Source: Verrucomicrobiota bacterium (GTDB taxonomy: Bacteria; Verrucomicrobiota; Verrucomicrobiia; Opitutales; Intestinicryptomonadaceae). Taken from it: a stretch of 64,000 bases of DNA. The position numbers and the translations under genes were made by a program. Where the stretch lies: positions 124,001-188,000 of the forward strand of contig JAEXGH010000016.1 of assembly GCA_023450935.1 (NCBI GenBank). Reading direction: 5' to 3'. Positions 24,149 to 33,105 of the stretch are shown here, piece after piece. The notes beneath the pieces were generated by a model. That model did no database searches, was not told the origin of the DNA, and saw nothing but the letters and a program-made list of their open reading frames with translations. Position 1 is the stretch's first letter, and every line of letters begins with the position of its first letter.

Positions 24149-24862
24149 ACTTTACACGACAATCAAAGGCGTATTGGCTTTCGCCAATCGCCGCCACTTT
24201 CGGAAATGTAAAAAATTCATCACAAAAGTTGCGAAGCAAGCTTTTGGGAAGCATAAATGCGTTAGCATTTACCCGTAGGGCGAGTTTTTTGAAATTCCTA
24301 AAGCGGCGCGGATTGAATTTCATTCAATACCGCTTTAACCCTAAATTAAAGTTGCACTACTTTGGAAATGTAAAAAAGTCGCTGGCGTAGATTGGCTGAA
24401 GCCAAATTTTTTACAAATTCGAAAAGGGTGCGGATTGAACTTTGTTCAATGTCCGCTTTGTTTCTTAATTAGAGCCATGCTACTTTAACTAATAAACAAA
24501 GGCACATTGGCTTTTGCCAATCGCCGCCACTTTAGAAAATATAAAAAAGGCAGAAAACAAACGAAGCGCGTTTGAGATTTTTTGCATAGCAAAAAAGACC
24601 CCGAAGGGGCGCGATGGGGCGTAGCCCACGCGTCAATTCGTGTTTTGAACTTTAATCAAAAAGCAAAGCGGAATTGAATGAAATTCAATCCGCGCCAATT
24701 TAGGAAGGTTAAAAAACATATCGGCAAAGCCGATTGCCGCCTCTTTCGGAAACGTAAAAAAAGCCCGAGAGCGTTTCTTGCGGCGGCTTAAAAAAACTTT
24801 AACCACTAAGCAAAGGCGCATTGAACAAAGTTCAATCGCCGCCGCTTTAGGAATTATAAAAA
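24149..24862. repeat. Palindromic repeat cluster: family A copies 14-21 plus a family D element
   Basis: Between the tRNA region and the convergent 3' end of dnaE. Family A cores lie at 24173-24188, 24312-24328, 24391-24406, 24434-24450, 24506-24521, 24673-24689, 24720-24734 and 24820-24836, in both orientations. Arms are of the ATTGGC, ATTGAAT, ATTGAAC and ATCGGC types. A ~100-nt element (family D, 24549-24648) holds three adjacent hairpins, TTTTTTGC..GCAAAAAA-like, CCCCGAAGGGG and GGGCGTAGCCC, inside imperfect outer arms. A family C fragment (GCCCGAGAGCGTTTCTTG) is at 24762-24780. The last copy lies only a few bases from the dnaE stop. No gene is seen. Confidence 0.88.
24216..24284 (+). repeat. 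Family E hairpin element, copy 2
   Basis: 69 nt, nearly identical to copy 1 but with the central hairpin AAATGC/GCATTT (24255-24270) in place of AAACGC/GCGTTT, so both arms changed together. Confidence 0.85.
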
Positions 24863-24863
24863 A

Positions 24864-27800
24864 TCACGCTTTTTTGCGAGGAGGGAAGCGGCGTTCGCGG
24901 TCGGGCGTGGGGAGGGCTTTGGGCTTGAAGTCCATTACGGCGGGCTCTTTGGCAAGTTTGCGGAAAATCTCCTGATTGTAGTCGCTTTGGATTACGCCGT
25001 CGCGGGAAAATTCGATGAAACTGTCGTCTGCCACGCCGATTTTGAGGACGTGCCTGATTGTGTTTCCGGGGGCGTAGTTGTAGATGCACTGGCTGAGCTG
25101 TTTCACGAAGTGCTCGGGCGAGTTGTATGGAGAAATGAGCCACTGAATTTCCTCAATGCTTGAAGAAATTGCCTCCGCCATGGGAATGATTTTTTCGCCC
25201 ATAAGGCGCAATTCCGTGCCGTCGTCGGAGCGGCATTCGCCGATGACACAGAAACATTTGCCGTCAATCGCGCCTATGTCGGGATTGCCTTTGGCGTCGG
25301 TGTTGCCGCGTTCCTTGAGGGCTTTCATCAACTCGTCGTAGGCGTCGGCGTAGACGTTTATCTGGTATGTTTTGGAGTTGTTCCTGCCCGAAATCGTGAA
25401 GAAGCACCACGGGCGGTTGTCCTTTTTGGATAGGCGTTTTACCACGTTGGAAACAACGCCGCAGACGCGGAAGCGTGCGCGCTTTATGCGCTGGACCGCC
25501 GCGGCGGAGGGAACGTCATCAAGGGCGGTATCGAACTTGGCGAATTCGTTCATCGGATGCCCCGAGACGTAGAAACTGAGCAAATCGCGCTCGTGCTGAA
25601 GCTTTTCGGCGAGCGACATCGGGGGAGCGGAAGTGTCGATGATTGAGCTGTTGGCGTCCTCGCCCGCGCCCATATCGAACATTTCGAACATATTTGTCTG
25701 ACCCGCGGCGCGGTCTCTTTCAAGCTCCGCAGAGTGCCCCAAAATGGTGTCGAGACTCTTGAACAGATGGGCTCGGTCGATATTGAAACCGTCGAATGCG
25801 CCCGTAAGAACGAGGTTTTCCATCACGCGGCGGTTGATGTTTTTAGTGCCGACGCGTTCGACGAAGTCGAAGATATCCTTGAATTCGCCGTTTGCGTCGC
25901 GTTCGGCGACAATGGCGCGGGCGGGCTCGCTACCGATTCCCTTGATTGCCGCAAAGCCGAAGCGGATTGCGCCCGCCGACTCCCTGAAGAGGTTGCCTTC
26001 CAAGTCCGGCTTCCATTCGGGATTGATTATGGGAGTGAACATTTCGCGCGAGACGTTGATGTCGGGGCCGAGAATTTTTATGTTGATTGCCTCCGCCGAC
26101 TCGATGAACTTGGAAACTTTGTCCATATTGCCGAGTTCGCTGGAGAGAATCGCCGCCATAAATTCCACGGGATAGTTCGCCTTCAAAAACGCCGTTCTGT
26201 AGCTTAGCATTGCGTAGGCGGCGGAGTGCGACTTGTTAAAACCGTATTGCGCGAACTTTTCAAGAACGGCGAAAATTCCCTCCGCCTCCTTGGCGGGCAT
26301 ATTGTTGAATTTTTCCGCCTTGGAAACGAAAATGGCGCGCTGCTGCGCCATGACCTCGGGCTTTTTTTTGCCCATCGCGCGGCGGAGAATGTCGGCCTCG
26401 CCGAGGGTGTAGCCTGCAATGATTCGCGCGGCCATCATAACCTGCTCCTGATAGACAAGCACGCCGTATGTCTCGGTCACCAAGTCCTTCAAAAGCGGGT
26501 GCGGGACCTGCATTTTGGAGGGGTCTTTCTTCGCCTCTATGAACTGGTCGATAAACTGCATCGGTCCCGGGCGGTAGAGGGCGATAAGGGCTATGATTTC
26601 CTCGAAGACGCTCAAGCCTATGCGGCGGCAGAGATTCTGCATGCCCTCGCTTTCGAGCTGGAAAACGCCGACGGTAGTGCCGCTGTTGAGCAGCTTGAAA
26701 GTGGCGGGGTCTTCGAGCGGGACTTCCTCGATATCGAAAGACTGATAGTTGCGCGTGCGGCGCACGTTGTCCTGAGCGTCGGAAATGACGGTTAGCGTTT
26801 TAAGCCCGAGAAAGTCGGCTTTCAGCAGCCCCAATTCCTCGACGGGCGTTTTTGCGAACTGGGTTGTGAGCGTCTTTTCCTGAATCATCATCGGAACGAT
26901 GTTGTCAAGACGCTGGTCTCCGATGATTATGCCGCAGGCGTGCTTGCCAAGCTGGCGAATCATACCCTCCAGAACCTTGCCCTGCTCGAAAACGTGCTTT
27001 ACTTGGGGGTCAGTCTCGATTTCGTTGCGCAGCTCCGCCGACATATCGCGCGCCTTCTGGAGCGTCATTTTCAGCTCGTCGGGAATGAGTTTTGCAAGGG
27101 CGTTGCCGCGCTCGTATGAAAGCCCGTCGACGCGCGCGAGGTCGCGGACGACCGCCTTCGCGCCGAGCTTGCCGTAGGTTACGATGTTGGCAACCCTGTC
27201 AACGCCGTATTTGCCGCGGACGTATTCGATAACGTCGCCGCGGCGGCGTTCGCAAAAGTCTACGTCGAAGTCGGGGGGCGAAACGCGCTCGAGCGACAAC
27301 ATTCGCTCGAAAAGCAGGTGGAAGCGGATTGGCTCGATGTCGGTAATCTTGATGAGGTAGGCAATCATGCAGCCCGCGCCAGAACCTCTGCCGGGGCCTA
27401 CCGGAATGCCCTGCGAACGCGCCCAGTTGATGAAGTCCCACACGATTAGGAAGTAGTCTACAAAACCCGCGCCGACGATGATTGAAAGCTCGTAGTCGAG
27501 CTTGTCGCAGAGGAATTTCGCCCTATCGGCAGGTTCGCCGGGCTTGGGGACGTATGCTTCGGGGTGGTTGTAGTCAACGCCGTAGCGTTTGAGCATTCCC
27601 TTTTTGGAAAGGTCGAAAAGCATCAGCCCGTTTTTCATCAATTCGCGGCGGCGTTCCTCGGGGAGGGTGAAGTCGGCGGGCTTGCCGTTCTGCCTTAAAA
27701 CCTCGTTTTTCTTGGCTACGTAAAGGTCGAGAATACGGTTGAAGTTGTCTTCGTCGCGGTCGTATTTTACTTCGACGGGCTGCTCGTATTTGGGGTAGTG

Positions 27801-28739
27801 GTTCTCCCCCATCGGAATTTTTATATCGACGCGCTCGGCAAGTTCCACGGTGTTGTCCAACGCCTCCTGAAGGTCGGGGAAAAGCGACTCCATTTCCTCG
27901 CGCGTTTTGATGTAGAATTCCTTGTTGGGATAGCGCATGCGCTTTTCGTCGGAAACGAGCGCGCCTGTGTTGATGCAAAGCATTGCGTCGTGCGCGTCGG
28001 CGTCTTGGCGGTAGACGTAGTGGCTGTCGTTGGTGGCCACAATTTTCAGGTCGAACTCGCGCGCGAGTTTTATCAGGCCGGGGATCACCTTTTTGTCGGC
28101 GGGCAGGAAGTGGTTCTGCACCTCTATGTAGTAGTTGTCCTTCCCGAAAATATCGACGAATTTCCCCGTGACGCGCCGCGCGTTTTCGTAGTCGGAATAA
28201 AGCAAATATTGGGAGGCAACGCCGTTTATGCAGCCGCTGAGCGCGATTATGCCATCGGAGTATTTCGCGAGCGTTTCGTAGTCTATTCTCGGTTTGCGGT
28301 AGTAGCCGCGCTCGAAGGATTCGCTGGTGAGTTTTGCGAGATTAAGAAACCCTTTGTAGTCCTTCGCAAGAAGCGTTTTGTGGTGGATTTGAAATTTCGG
28401 GAAAAGTTCGGGCGTGAGCGAAGACGGGTCGCCCTCGATGGCGTCGATGTCGTCGGAGCGTTCGGAAGAGTCGCGGAGGGCTTTTTTCAGCTCCTTTACG
28501 TCGTCGCCCATGTTGTGGTCGTTGATGAAATACGCCTCCATGCCGATGAGCGGCTTTACGCCCGCCTTTGTGGCGGCCTGATAGAAGTCGATTGCCCCGC
28601 ACATATTGCCGTGGTCGGTCATGGCGACCGCTGGCATACCGAGTTCCTTCACGCGCGAAATCAGAACGGGCAGCTTGGCGCAGCCGTCGAGAACGGAGTA
28701 GTCGGTATGAACGTGCAGATGGACAAAATTCTTCGGCAT
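24864..28739 (-). CDS. dnaE: DNA polymerase III alpha subunit
   Basis: 1291 aa, longer than the ~1160 aa E. coli DnaE. It is the replicative C-family polymerase. The N-terminal PHP domain starts FVHLHVHTDYSVLDG. The catalytic aspartates lie in PPDFDVDFCERRRGD (about residue 488). Further family blocks are GVFQLESEGM, YRPGPMQFIDQFIEAKKDP and YGVLVYQEQVM, then helix-hairpin-helix and an OB fold (FRVCGVVSNVVKRLSKKDNR, about 1090). I chose ATG 28739, the conserved N-terminus. A TTGACA promoter lies so close that the 5' UTR would be only a few nt. The stop sits next to a family A repeat. Confidence 0.96.
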   Translation of the reverse strand: MPKNFVHLHVHTDYSVLDGCAKLPVLISRVKELGMPAVAMTDHGNMCGAIDFYQAATKAGVKPLIGMEAYFINDHNMGDDVKELKKALRDSSERSDDIDAIEGDPSSLTPELFPKFQIHHKTLLAKDYKGFLNLAKLTSESFERGYYRKPRIDYETLAKYSDGIIALSGCINGVASQYLLYSDYENARRVTGKFVDIFGKDNYYIEVQNHFLPADKKVIPGLIKLAREFDLKIVATNDSHYVYRQDADAHDAMLCINTGALVSDEKRMRYPNKEFYIKTREEMESLFPDLQEALDNTVELAERVDIKIPMGENHYPKYEQPVEVKYDRDEDNFNRILDLYVAKKNEVLRQNGKPADFTLPEERRRELMKNGLMLFDLSKKGMLKRYGVDYNHPEAYVPKPGEPADRAKFLCDKLDYELSIIVGAGFVDYFLIVWDFINWARSQGIPVGPGRGSGAGCMIAYLIKITDIEPIRFHLLFERMLSLERVSPPDFDVDFCERRRGDVIEYVRGKYGVDRVANIVTYGKLGAKAVVRDLARVDGLSYERGNALAKLIPDELKMTLQKARDMSAELRNEIETDPQVKHVFEQGKVLEGMIRQLGKHACGIIIGDQRLDNIVPMMIQEKTLTTQFAKTPVEELGLLKADFLGLKTLTVISDAQDNVRRTRNYQSFDIEEVPLEDPATFKLLNSGTTVGVFQLESEGMQNLCRRIGLSVFEEIIALIALYRPGPMQFIDQFIEAKKDPSKMQVPHPLLKDLVTETYGVLVYQEQVMMAARIIAGYTLGEADILRRAMGKKKPEVMAQQRAIFVSKAEKFNNMPAKEAEGIFAVLEKFAQYGFNKSHSAAYAMLSYRTAFLKANYPVEFMAAILSSELGNMDKVSKFIESAEAINIKILGPDINVSREMFTPIINPEWKPDLEGNLFRESAGAIRFGFAAIKGIGSEPARAIVAERDANGEFKDIFDFVERVGTKNINRRVMENLVLTGAFDGFNIDRAHLFKSLDTILGHSAELERDRAAGQTNMFEMFDMGAGEDANSSIIDTSAPPMSLAEKLQHERDLLSFYVSGHPMNEFAKFDTALDDVPSAAAVQRIKRARFRVCGVVSNVVKRLSKKDNRPWCFFTISGRNNSKTYQINVYADAYDELMKALKERGNTDAKGNPDIGAIDGKCFCVIGECRSDDGTELRLMGEKIIPMAEAISSSIEEIQWLISPYNSPEHFVKQLSQCIYNYAPGNTIRHVLKIGVADDSFIEFSRDGVIQSDYNQEIFRKLAKEPAVMDFKPKALPTPDRERRFPPRKKA

Positions 28740-28750
28740 TGTATGGGCGA

Positions 28751-28780
28751 TTTTAACCGACCACCGCGCGGGTATGTCAA
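28751..28780 (-). promoter_or_regulatory. Putative dnaE promoter giving a very short leader
   Basis: TTGACA (28780-28775), 18 nt, TTAAAA (28756-28751). The expected start of transcription is about 3-7 nt before the dnaE ATG, and no Shine-Dalgarno is visible. Confidence 0.5.
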
Positions 28781-28877
28781 CACTATTAAAAAAAAGCGCG
28801 CTATTTTGAATGCCGCGTTCGAAAAAACTTGCAAAAAACCTTGTATTGTGCAGATTCTTGCGGGCATAGGGCAATAT

Positions 28878-29246
28878 ATGAAACATACGGAAGACATCAT
28901 TCAAAGACTGTTGCGCATAAGAAAGGCGGCAAAGCTTTCGGAGTCGCCGCTGATGTCGGAAGACGAAGTGCAGATATTGCGCGATTTCATAATAGAAAAT
29001 CGCAGACAAGTTCCGCCGTTTGCGTTGTCGCATTTCGACAGGTTGGAGGCTTCCGGTAAAAAAGGGCTTGCAGAAGTTGTAGACGGGAAATGCGCCGCGT
29101 GCGGCGCGAAAATTTCGGAAGACGAAATAGACTACCTTCGCAAAAACAAAAACATAGGCGTATGCGACAACTGCTTCGCCTTTATTTATATGCCCGACGA
29201 GAAGTTCAACGACGACGGCTTTTTCGACAAATTTCTCGGTAAATGA
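28878..29246 (+). CDS. Small zinc-ribbon protein (C4 type)
   Basis: 122 aa. The N-terminal half is helical and charged. The C-terminal half has a four-cysteine ribbon, CAACGAKIS..GVCDNCFAF (two CxxC pairs about 26 residues apart), resembling the C-terminal ribbon of CT398/DUF164 or DksA-like proteins. The function is unknown; nucleic-acid or RNA polymerase binding is a guess from the fold. I chose ATG 28878; an upstream in-frame extension runs antisense to dnaE and is not credible. The stop overlaps the SulP start by ATGA, so the two are translationally coupled. Confidence 0.78.
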   Translation: MKHTEDIIQRLLRIRKAAKLSESPLMSEDEVQILRDFIIENRRQVPPFALSHFDRLEASGKKGLAEVVDGKCAACGAKISEDEIDYLRKNKNIGVCDNCFAFIYMPDEKFNDDGFFDKFLGK

Positions 29247-30955
29247 AAAAATTAAATTCCTTTTTCCGCCCCAAATTACTCGATTGTCTTAAGGGGTATA
29301 ACGCGTCGGCGTTTGTTGCCGATTTCGGCGCAGGTGTAAGCGTGGGCATTCTCGCCCTGCCGCTTGCAATGGCCTTTGCAATAGCAAGCGGCGTTTCGCC
29401 GTCGCAGGGCTTGTATACGGCTATTGTTGCGGGCTTTGTAATCTCGGTTTTCGGGGGTTCGAAAGTCCAAATAGGCGGGCCGACGGGCGCGTTCATCGTA
29501 ATAGTTTCGGGCATATTGGGCACATACGGGTTCTCTGGGCTTTGCGTGGCGACGGTTATGGCGGGCGTGTTCCTGATTGCAATGGGACTGGCGAAAATGG
29601 GCAACGCAATCCGCTACATTCCGCGTCCGGTTACCATAGGCTTTACAAACGGAATCGCCATTCTGATAATGTCAACGCAGATTAAGGACTTCTTCGGACT
29701 GGACATCAAAACTGTCCCAGAGGATTTTATCCCGAAAATGGCGGTGATTTTCGAACGCTTTTCCACGCTGAGCGTGCCCACTGTTGTTTTGGGCGTGTTC
29801 TCTTTGGCGGTGATAGTGTTCTGGCCGAAGCCGCTGCGCAGGTTCGTCCCCGGTCAAATAGGCGCGATTTTCGCGGGCGTGGGGCTTTCGCTTGTTTTCG
29901 CGAGTTTCGGCGCGGATATCAACGAGCTTTTCGGGGTGTCTTTCGACTGGAACGTGCAGACGATTTTCACGCGCTTCGGCGAAATTCCCAGCGCACTTCC
30001 AAAAATAGAATGGGTGCCGATAGACTTTGCAAACGTAAAAAATCTGGTTATGCCCGCGGTTACAATCGCGCTTTTGGCGGCGATAGAATCGCTGTTGTCG
30101 GCGGTTGTCGCAGACGGCATGATTGACGACAAGCACAACTCGAATCAGGAGCTGATTGCTCAGGGAATGGCGAACGTAATAACCCCGTTTTTCGGCGGAA
30201 TCCCCGCTACCGGCGCGATTGCGCGAACCGCCACAAACATAAAAAACGGGGCGCGCACTCCCGTTGCGGGCGTCGTGCACTGCGGCGTTTTGCTTTGCAT
30301 ACTGCTGTTCGCCGCGCCCTACGCGCAATACATTCCGCTTGCTACGCTCTCGGCGGTGCTGTTTGTGGTCTCATACAATATGGGCGACTGGTCTTCGTTC
30401 GGTGAAATGCGCAAACTGCCGCGCTCCGACGACGTCGTGTTTATGTGCACTTTCCTGCTGACTGTGGTGTTCGGCCTTACGCTTGCGATAGAAGTCGGAA
30501 TGGTGCTCGCGGCAATGCTGTTTATCCGCCGCGTTTCGCAGACGACAAACGTTATGGTTGTTGACAAAAAGCTTGAGACCGACCTCTCCAAATATTCGCT
30601 CGAAGGCAAAGACATTCCCGAAGGCGTGATGGTTTTCAGAATTTTCGGCGTGCTTATGTTCGGGGCGGCGGACAAACTTGAAAGCATACTCTCGCAAATG
30701 GGTGAAACCCCCAAGATTGCAATTTTGCGCATGAGGACTGTTCTTGCAATGGACTCCACAGCCCTCGACGTGCTCGACCACCTCTACGAAAAACTCAAGG
30801 CAAAAGGCGTAAAGATGATGATAACGGGAGCGCACTCGCAGCCGCTTCATATGATGCAGCGTTCGGGCTTTCTCGACAAAATCGGCGACGACTTCGTTCT
30901 CGAAAACATTGACGAGGCTTTGGCGAAATCGCGCGAGCTGCTGAAAACTCCTTAG
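29243..30955 (+). CDS. SulP family inorganic anion transporter (sulfate permease/bicarbonate type)
   Basis: 570 aa. The first ~410 residues form a polytopic membrane domain with SulP motifs: LPLAMAFAIASGVSPSQGLYTAIVAG (partly: ALPLAMAFAIASGVSPSQGL), IGGPTGAFIVI and FGGIPATGAIARTATNIKNG. The C-terminal ~120 residues are a cytoplasmic STAS domain (GVMVFRIFGVLMFGAADKL.. VLAMDSTALDVLDHL). Substrate could be sulfate, bicarbonate or dicarboxylate; sequence alone does not decide. It begins inside the stop of the zinc-ribbon gene. An intrinsic terminator follows. Confidence 0.93.
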   Translation: MKKLNSFFRPKLLDCLKGYNASAFVADFGAGVSVGILALPLAMAFAIASGVSPSQGLYTAIVAGFVISVFGGSKVQIGGPTGAFIVIVSGILGTYGFSGLCVATVMAGVFLIAMGLAKMGNAIRYIPRPVTIGFTNGIAILIMSTQIKDFFGLDIKTVPEDFIPKMAVIFERFSTLSVPTVVLGVFSLAVIVFWPKPLRRFVPGQIGAIFAGVGLSLVFASFGADINELFGVSFDWNVQTIFTRFGEIPSALPKIEWVPIDFANVKNLVMPAVTIALLAAIESLLSAVVADGMIDDKHNSNQELIAQGMANVITPFFGGIPATGAIARTATNIKNGARTPVAGVVHCGVLLCILLFAAPYAQYIPLATLSAVLFVVSYNMGDWSSFGEMRKLPRSDDVVFMCTFLLTVVFGLTLAIEVGMVLAAMLFIRRVSQTTNVMVVDKKLETDLSKYSLEGKDIPEGVMVFRIFGVLMFGAADKLESILSQMGETPKIAILRMRTVLAMDSTALDVLDHLYEKLKAKGVKMMITGAHSQPLHMMQRSGFLDKIGDDFVLENIDEALAKSRELLKTP

Positions 30956-30980
30956 TTTGCACTCTTCAACATAGGACTTG

Positions 30981-31014
30981 AACGGGGCGGATTTTTTCGC
31001 CCCCGTTTTGTTTG
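30981..31014 (+). terminator. Intrinsic terminator after the SulP gene
   Basis: AACGGGGCG paired with CGCCCCCGTT around a T-rich loop, followed by TTTTGTTTG. Confidence 0.7.
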
Positions 31015-31072
31015 CCGAAATGGCTTTTGCGCCGCCGGCAGATTTTCCGCGCCGACCGCCCGAACCGCCCCG

Positions 31073-31975
31073 CTAGCACAAAGAAACGCACGAGAGAAAA
31101 TGCGACTCCGAAACAACGGGAATGCGCGCTTTGTAGGCGGTGTATACGGCGTCGGGGAATTCGCCGTTGGGCGCGGAAACGTCCTGCCGCGCGCCCACTA
31201 CAACGTAGTCGGGATATTCGTCTATGCTGCGGACTACACAACCGCCCGCGCGGAGAACGAGCGACTCCGCCTGCGGCAAAGTCATATCGCAAAATTTGCC
31301 GACTACAAGAAACGTTTTGGAAAAATCTATCGGCGAAAAGTCGAACGGCGTATCGTTGTCGGGCGGAAAAACGTCGGGACGCGGGGTTATTTTCGCGCGC
31401 GCAAAAGTTGCGGGCTTGGGGCGTCGTTCCGATACCGACACTTTGTGCGCGGCAAAACTCTTTTTGAACGAGTCCAAATCCGCCGCGTCGGCGAGGCGGT
31501 AGAAAATTTTCGCGCAAATAACGGCGTCGTCGAGGGCGTTGTGGTGGTTGAACGCGGGCAGGTTGAAATGACGCGCAACGTCGTCGAGTTTGTTGCTGGA
31601 CAGGCGCAGTTTTTTGCGGCTCATGCAAAGCGTGCAAAAGTAGTCGAAATGCGGATAGTCCAAGCCGTAGTGTTCGATTGAGCTTTTAAGGCACGAGATG
31701 TCGAACGCGGCGTTGTGGGCTACAACGTAGTCGGAGAAAAAGCCGCTGATTTCGTCCCAATACTCGGCGAAGGTCGGGGCGTTGCGCACGTCAGACGCGG
31801 TTATTCCGTGAACCTTCGTGTTCCAGTATTGAAAGGGCGCGCACGGGTTTATCAGCTGGTGGATTTTCGCGACAATCCTGCCGTTTTCAACGCGCGCAAG
31901 CCCTACGGAGCAAATCGACGTTCTGTCGGAATTTGCCGTTTCGAAGTCGAGCGCAGTGTAGGAAACGCCCCCCAT
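31073..31975 (-). CDS. DEDDh 3'-5' exonuclease with C-terminal BRCT domain
   Basis: 300 aa. The exonuclease domain (1-170) has the DEDDh residues in ALDFETAN, HNAAFDISCL and HHNALDDA, like DNA polymerase III epsilon (DnaQ). Residues ~220-300 form a BRCT-like domain (KTFLVVGKFCDMTLPQAESLV..GGCVVRSIDEYPDYVVVG). Such DnaQ-BRCT proteins are known in several phyla and are thought to act in proofreading or repair; the role is inferred. It begins 6 nt after galM and ends the trxB-prmA-yhaM-rdgB-galM run. Confidence 0.88.
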   Translation of the reverse strand: MGGVSYTALDFETANSDRTSICSVGLARVENGRIVAKIHQLINPCAPFQYWNTKVHGITASDVRNAPTFAEYWDEISGFFSDYVVAHNAAFDISCLKSSIEHYGLDYPHFDYFCTLCMSRKKLRLSSNKLDDVARHFNLPAFNHHNALDDAVICAKIFYRLADAADLDSFKKSFAAHKVSVSERRPKPATFARAKITPRPDVFPPDNDTPFDFSPIDFSKTFLVVGKFCDMTLPQAESLVLRAGGCVVRSIDEYPDYVVVGARQDVSAPNGEFPDAVYTAYKARIPVVSESHFLSCVSLC

Positions 31976-31981
31976 TTTCCG

Positions 31982-33103
31982 CTACTGAACCGAGAATTTG
32001 AAAATCGTTGTGGTGTTGTATGTTTCCCCCGCGCGCAAAAGCGTTGAGGGGAAATTCGGGCGGTTGGGCGAGTCGGGGAAGTGCTGCGTTTCAAGGCACA
32101 TTCCGTAGCGGTAGCGGTAGACTTTTCCGTTCTTGCCCACTTGGTTTGCAAGAAAATTTCCGCAGTAGAACTGAACCCCAGGCTCTTCGGTGAAAACCTC
32201 AAGCTGGCGGCCGCTGACAGGCTCATACAGACGCGCCGCAAGCGACATCTCGCCCGAAGCGCGCTTGTTCAGAACCCAGTTGTGGTCGTATCCGCCACCG
32301 AAGGCAAGCTGTTCGTCGTCGGCCTCGATTCGCGAGCCGACAGTCTTGGGTCTGCGGAAATCGAACGGCGTTCCGGCCACATCGCGGAACTTTCCCGTGG
32401 GGATAAGGAACTCGTCAACGGGCGTAATTTTGTCGGCAAAAATGGTGAGTTCGTGGTTTAGAATGTTGCCATTGCCCGCGCCCATGAGGTTGAAATACGA
32501 GTGCTGGGTGAGGTTGCAGACGGTTGCTTTGTCGGTAGTGGCTCTGTAGTTTACAACAAGCTCGTTTTTGTTGTTGAGCGTATAGACAACCTCAACATTC
32601 AATTCCCCCGGGAAGCCGCCGTCGCCGTCGGGCGAAACAAGCGCAAATTTTGCGACGGCGGCATCGTCGTTGGCGAAGGCTTCGCCGCGCCACACGCGCT
32701 TGTCGAAGCCCCTGAAGCCCCCGTGGAGGGTGTTGGAGTTGTTGTTCTTTTCAAGTATGTATTTTTTGCCGTCTATCGAAAAGGCCGCGTTTGAAATTCT
32801 GTTGCCGTAGCGGCCGACAACCGCGCCGAAGTAGTCGCTGAAATTTTCGTAGTCGGAAACGTTGTCGAAGCCGAGAACGACATCGGCGAAGTTGTTGTTG
32901 CGGTCGGGAAGATGAAGTTCCGTGATTATCGCGCCGTAGTCGGTGATTTTGGCGGTTATGCCGTTGGCGTTTTTAAGCGTCCAGATTTTGACGGGCTCGC
33001 CGTCTTTCGTCTTTCCCCAGTCGGAAACTTTGACCGACTGCGCCGAAAGCGCGCATGCGGCGAAAGCCGCAACATATGCCAGAAGCAACTTTTTAATATC
33101 CAT
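31982..33103 (-). CDS. galM: Secreted aldose 1-epimerase (galactose mutarotase)
   Basis: 373 aa with a cleavable signal peptide (MDIKKLLLAYVAAFAACALSA), unlike cytoplasmic GalM. Conserved blocks are YGAIITELHLPDR, VVGRYGNRISNAAFSIDG, NTLHGGFRGFDKRVW (catalytic His region), TQHSYFNLMGAG (second His) and EVFTEEPGVQFYCGNFL (catalytic Glu, about residue 315). It interconverts alpha and beta sugar anomers, here outside the cytoplasm, consistent with external glycan degradation such as by the rhamnosidase. It begins 2 nt after the rdgB stop. Confidence 0.93.
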   Translation of the reverse strand: MDIKKLLLAYVAAFAACALSAQSVKVSDWGKTKDGEPVKIWTLKNANGITAKITDYGAIITELHLPDRNNNFADVVLGFDNVSDYENFSDYFGAVVGRYGNRISNAAFSIDGKKYILEKNNNSNTLHGGFRGFDKRVWRGEAFANDDAAVAKFALVSPDGDGGFPGELNVEVVYTLNNKNELVVNYRATTDKATVCNLTQHSYFNLMGAGNGNILNHELTIFADKITPVDEFLIPTGKFRDVAGTPFDFRRPKTVGSRIEADDEQLAFGGGYDHNWVLNKRASGEMSLAARLYEPVSGRQLEVFTEEPGVQFYCGNFLANQVGKNGKVYRYRYGMCLETQHFPDSPNRPNFPSTLLRAGETYNTTTIFKFSVQ

Positions 33104-33105
33104 AT

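Noticed and set aside
24149..24862. Possible CRISPR array
   Set aside because: Repeats are palindromic, occur in both orientations, have irregular spacing and variable cores, and no cas genes are present.
27798..28877. N-terminal extension of the zinc-ribbon gene over the start of dnaE
   Set aside because: The extension is antisense to conserved DnaE coding sequence. The ATG at 28878 gives a sensible protein.
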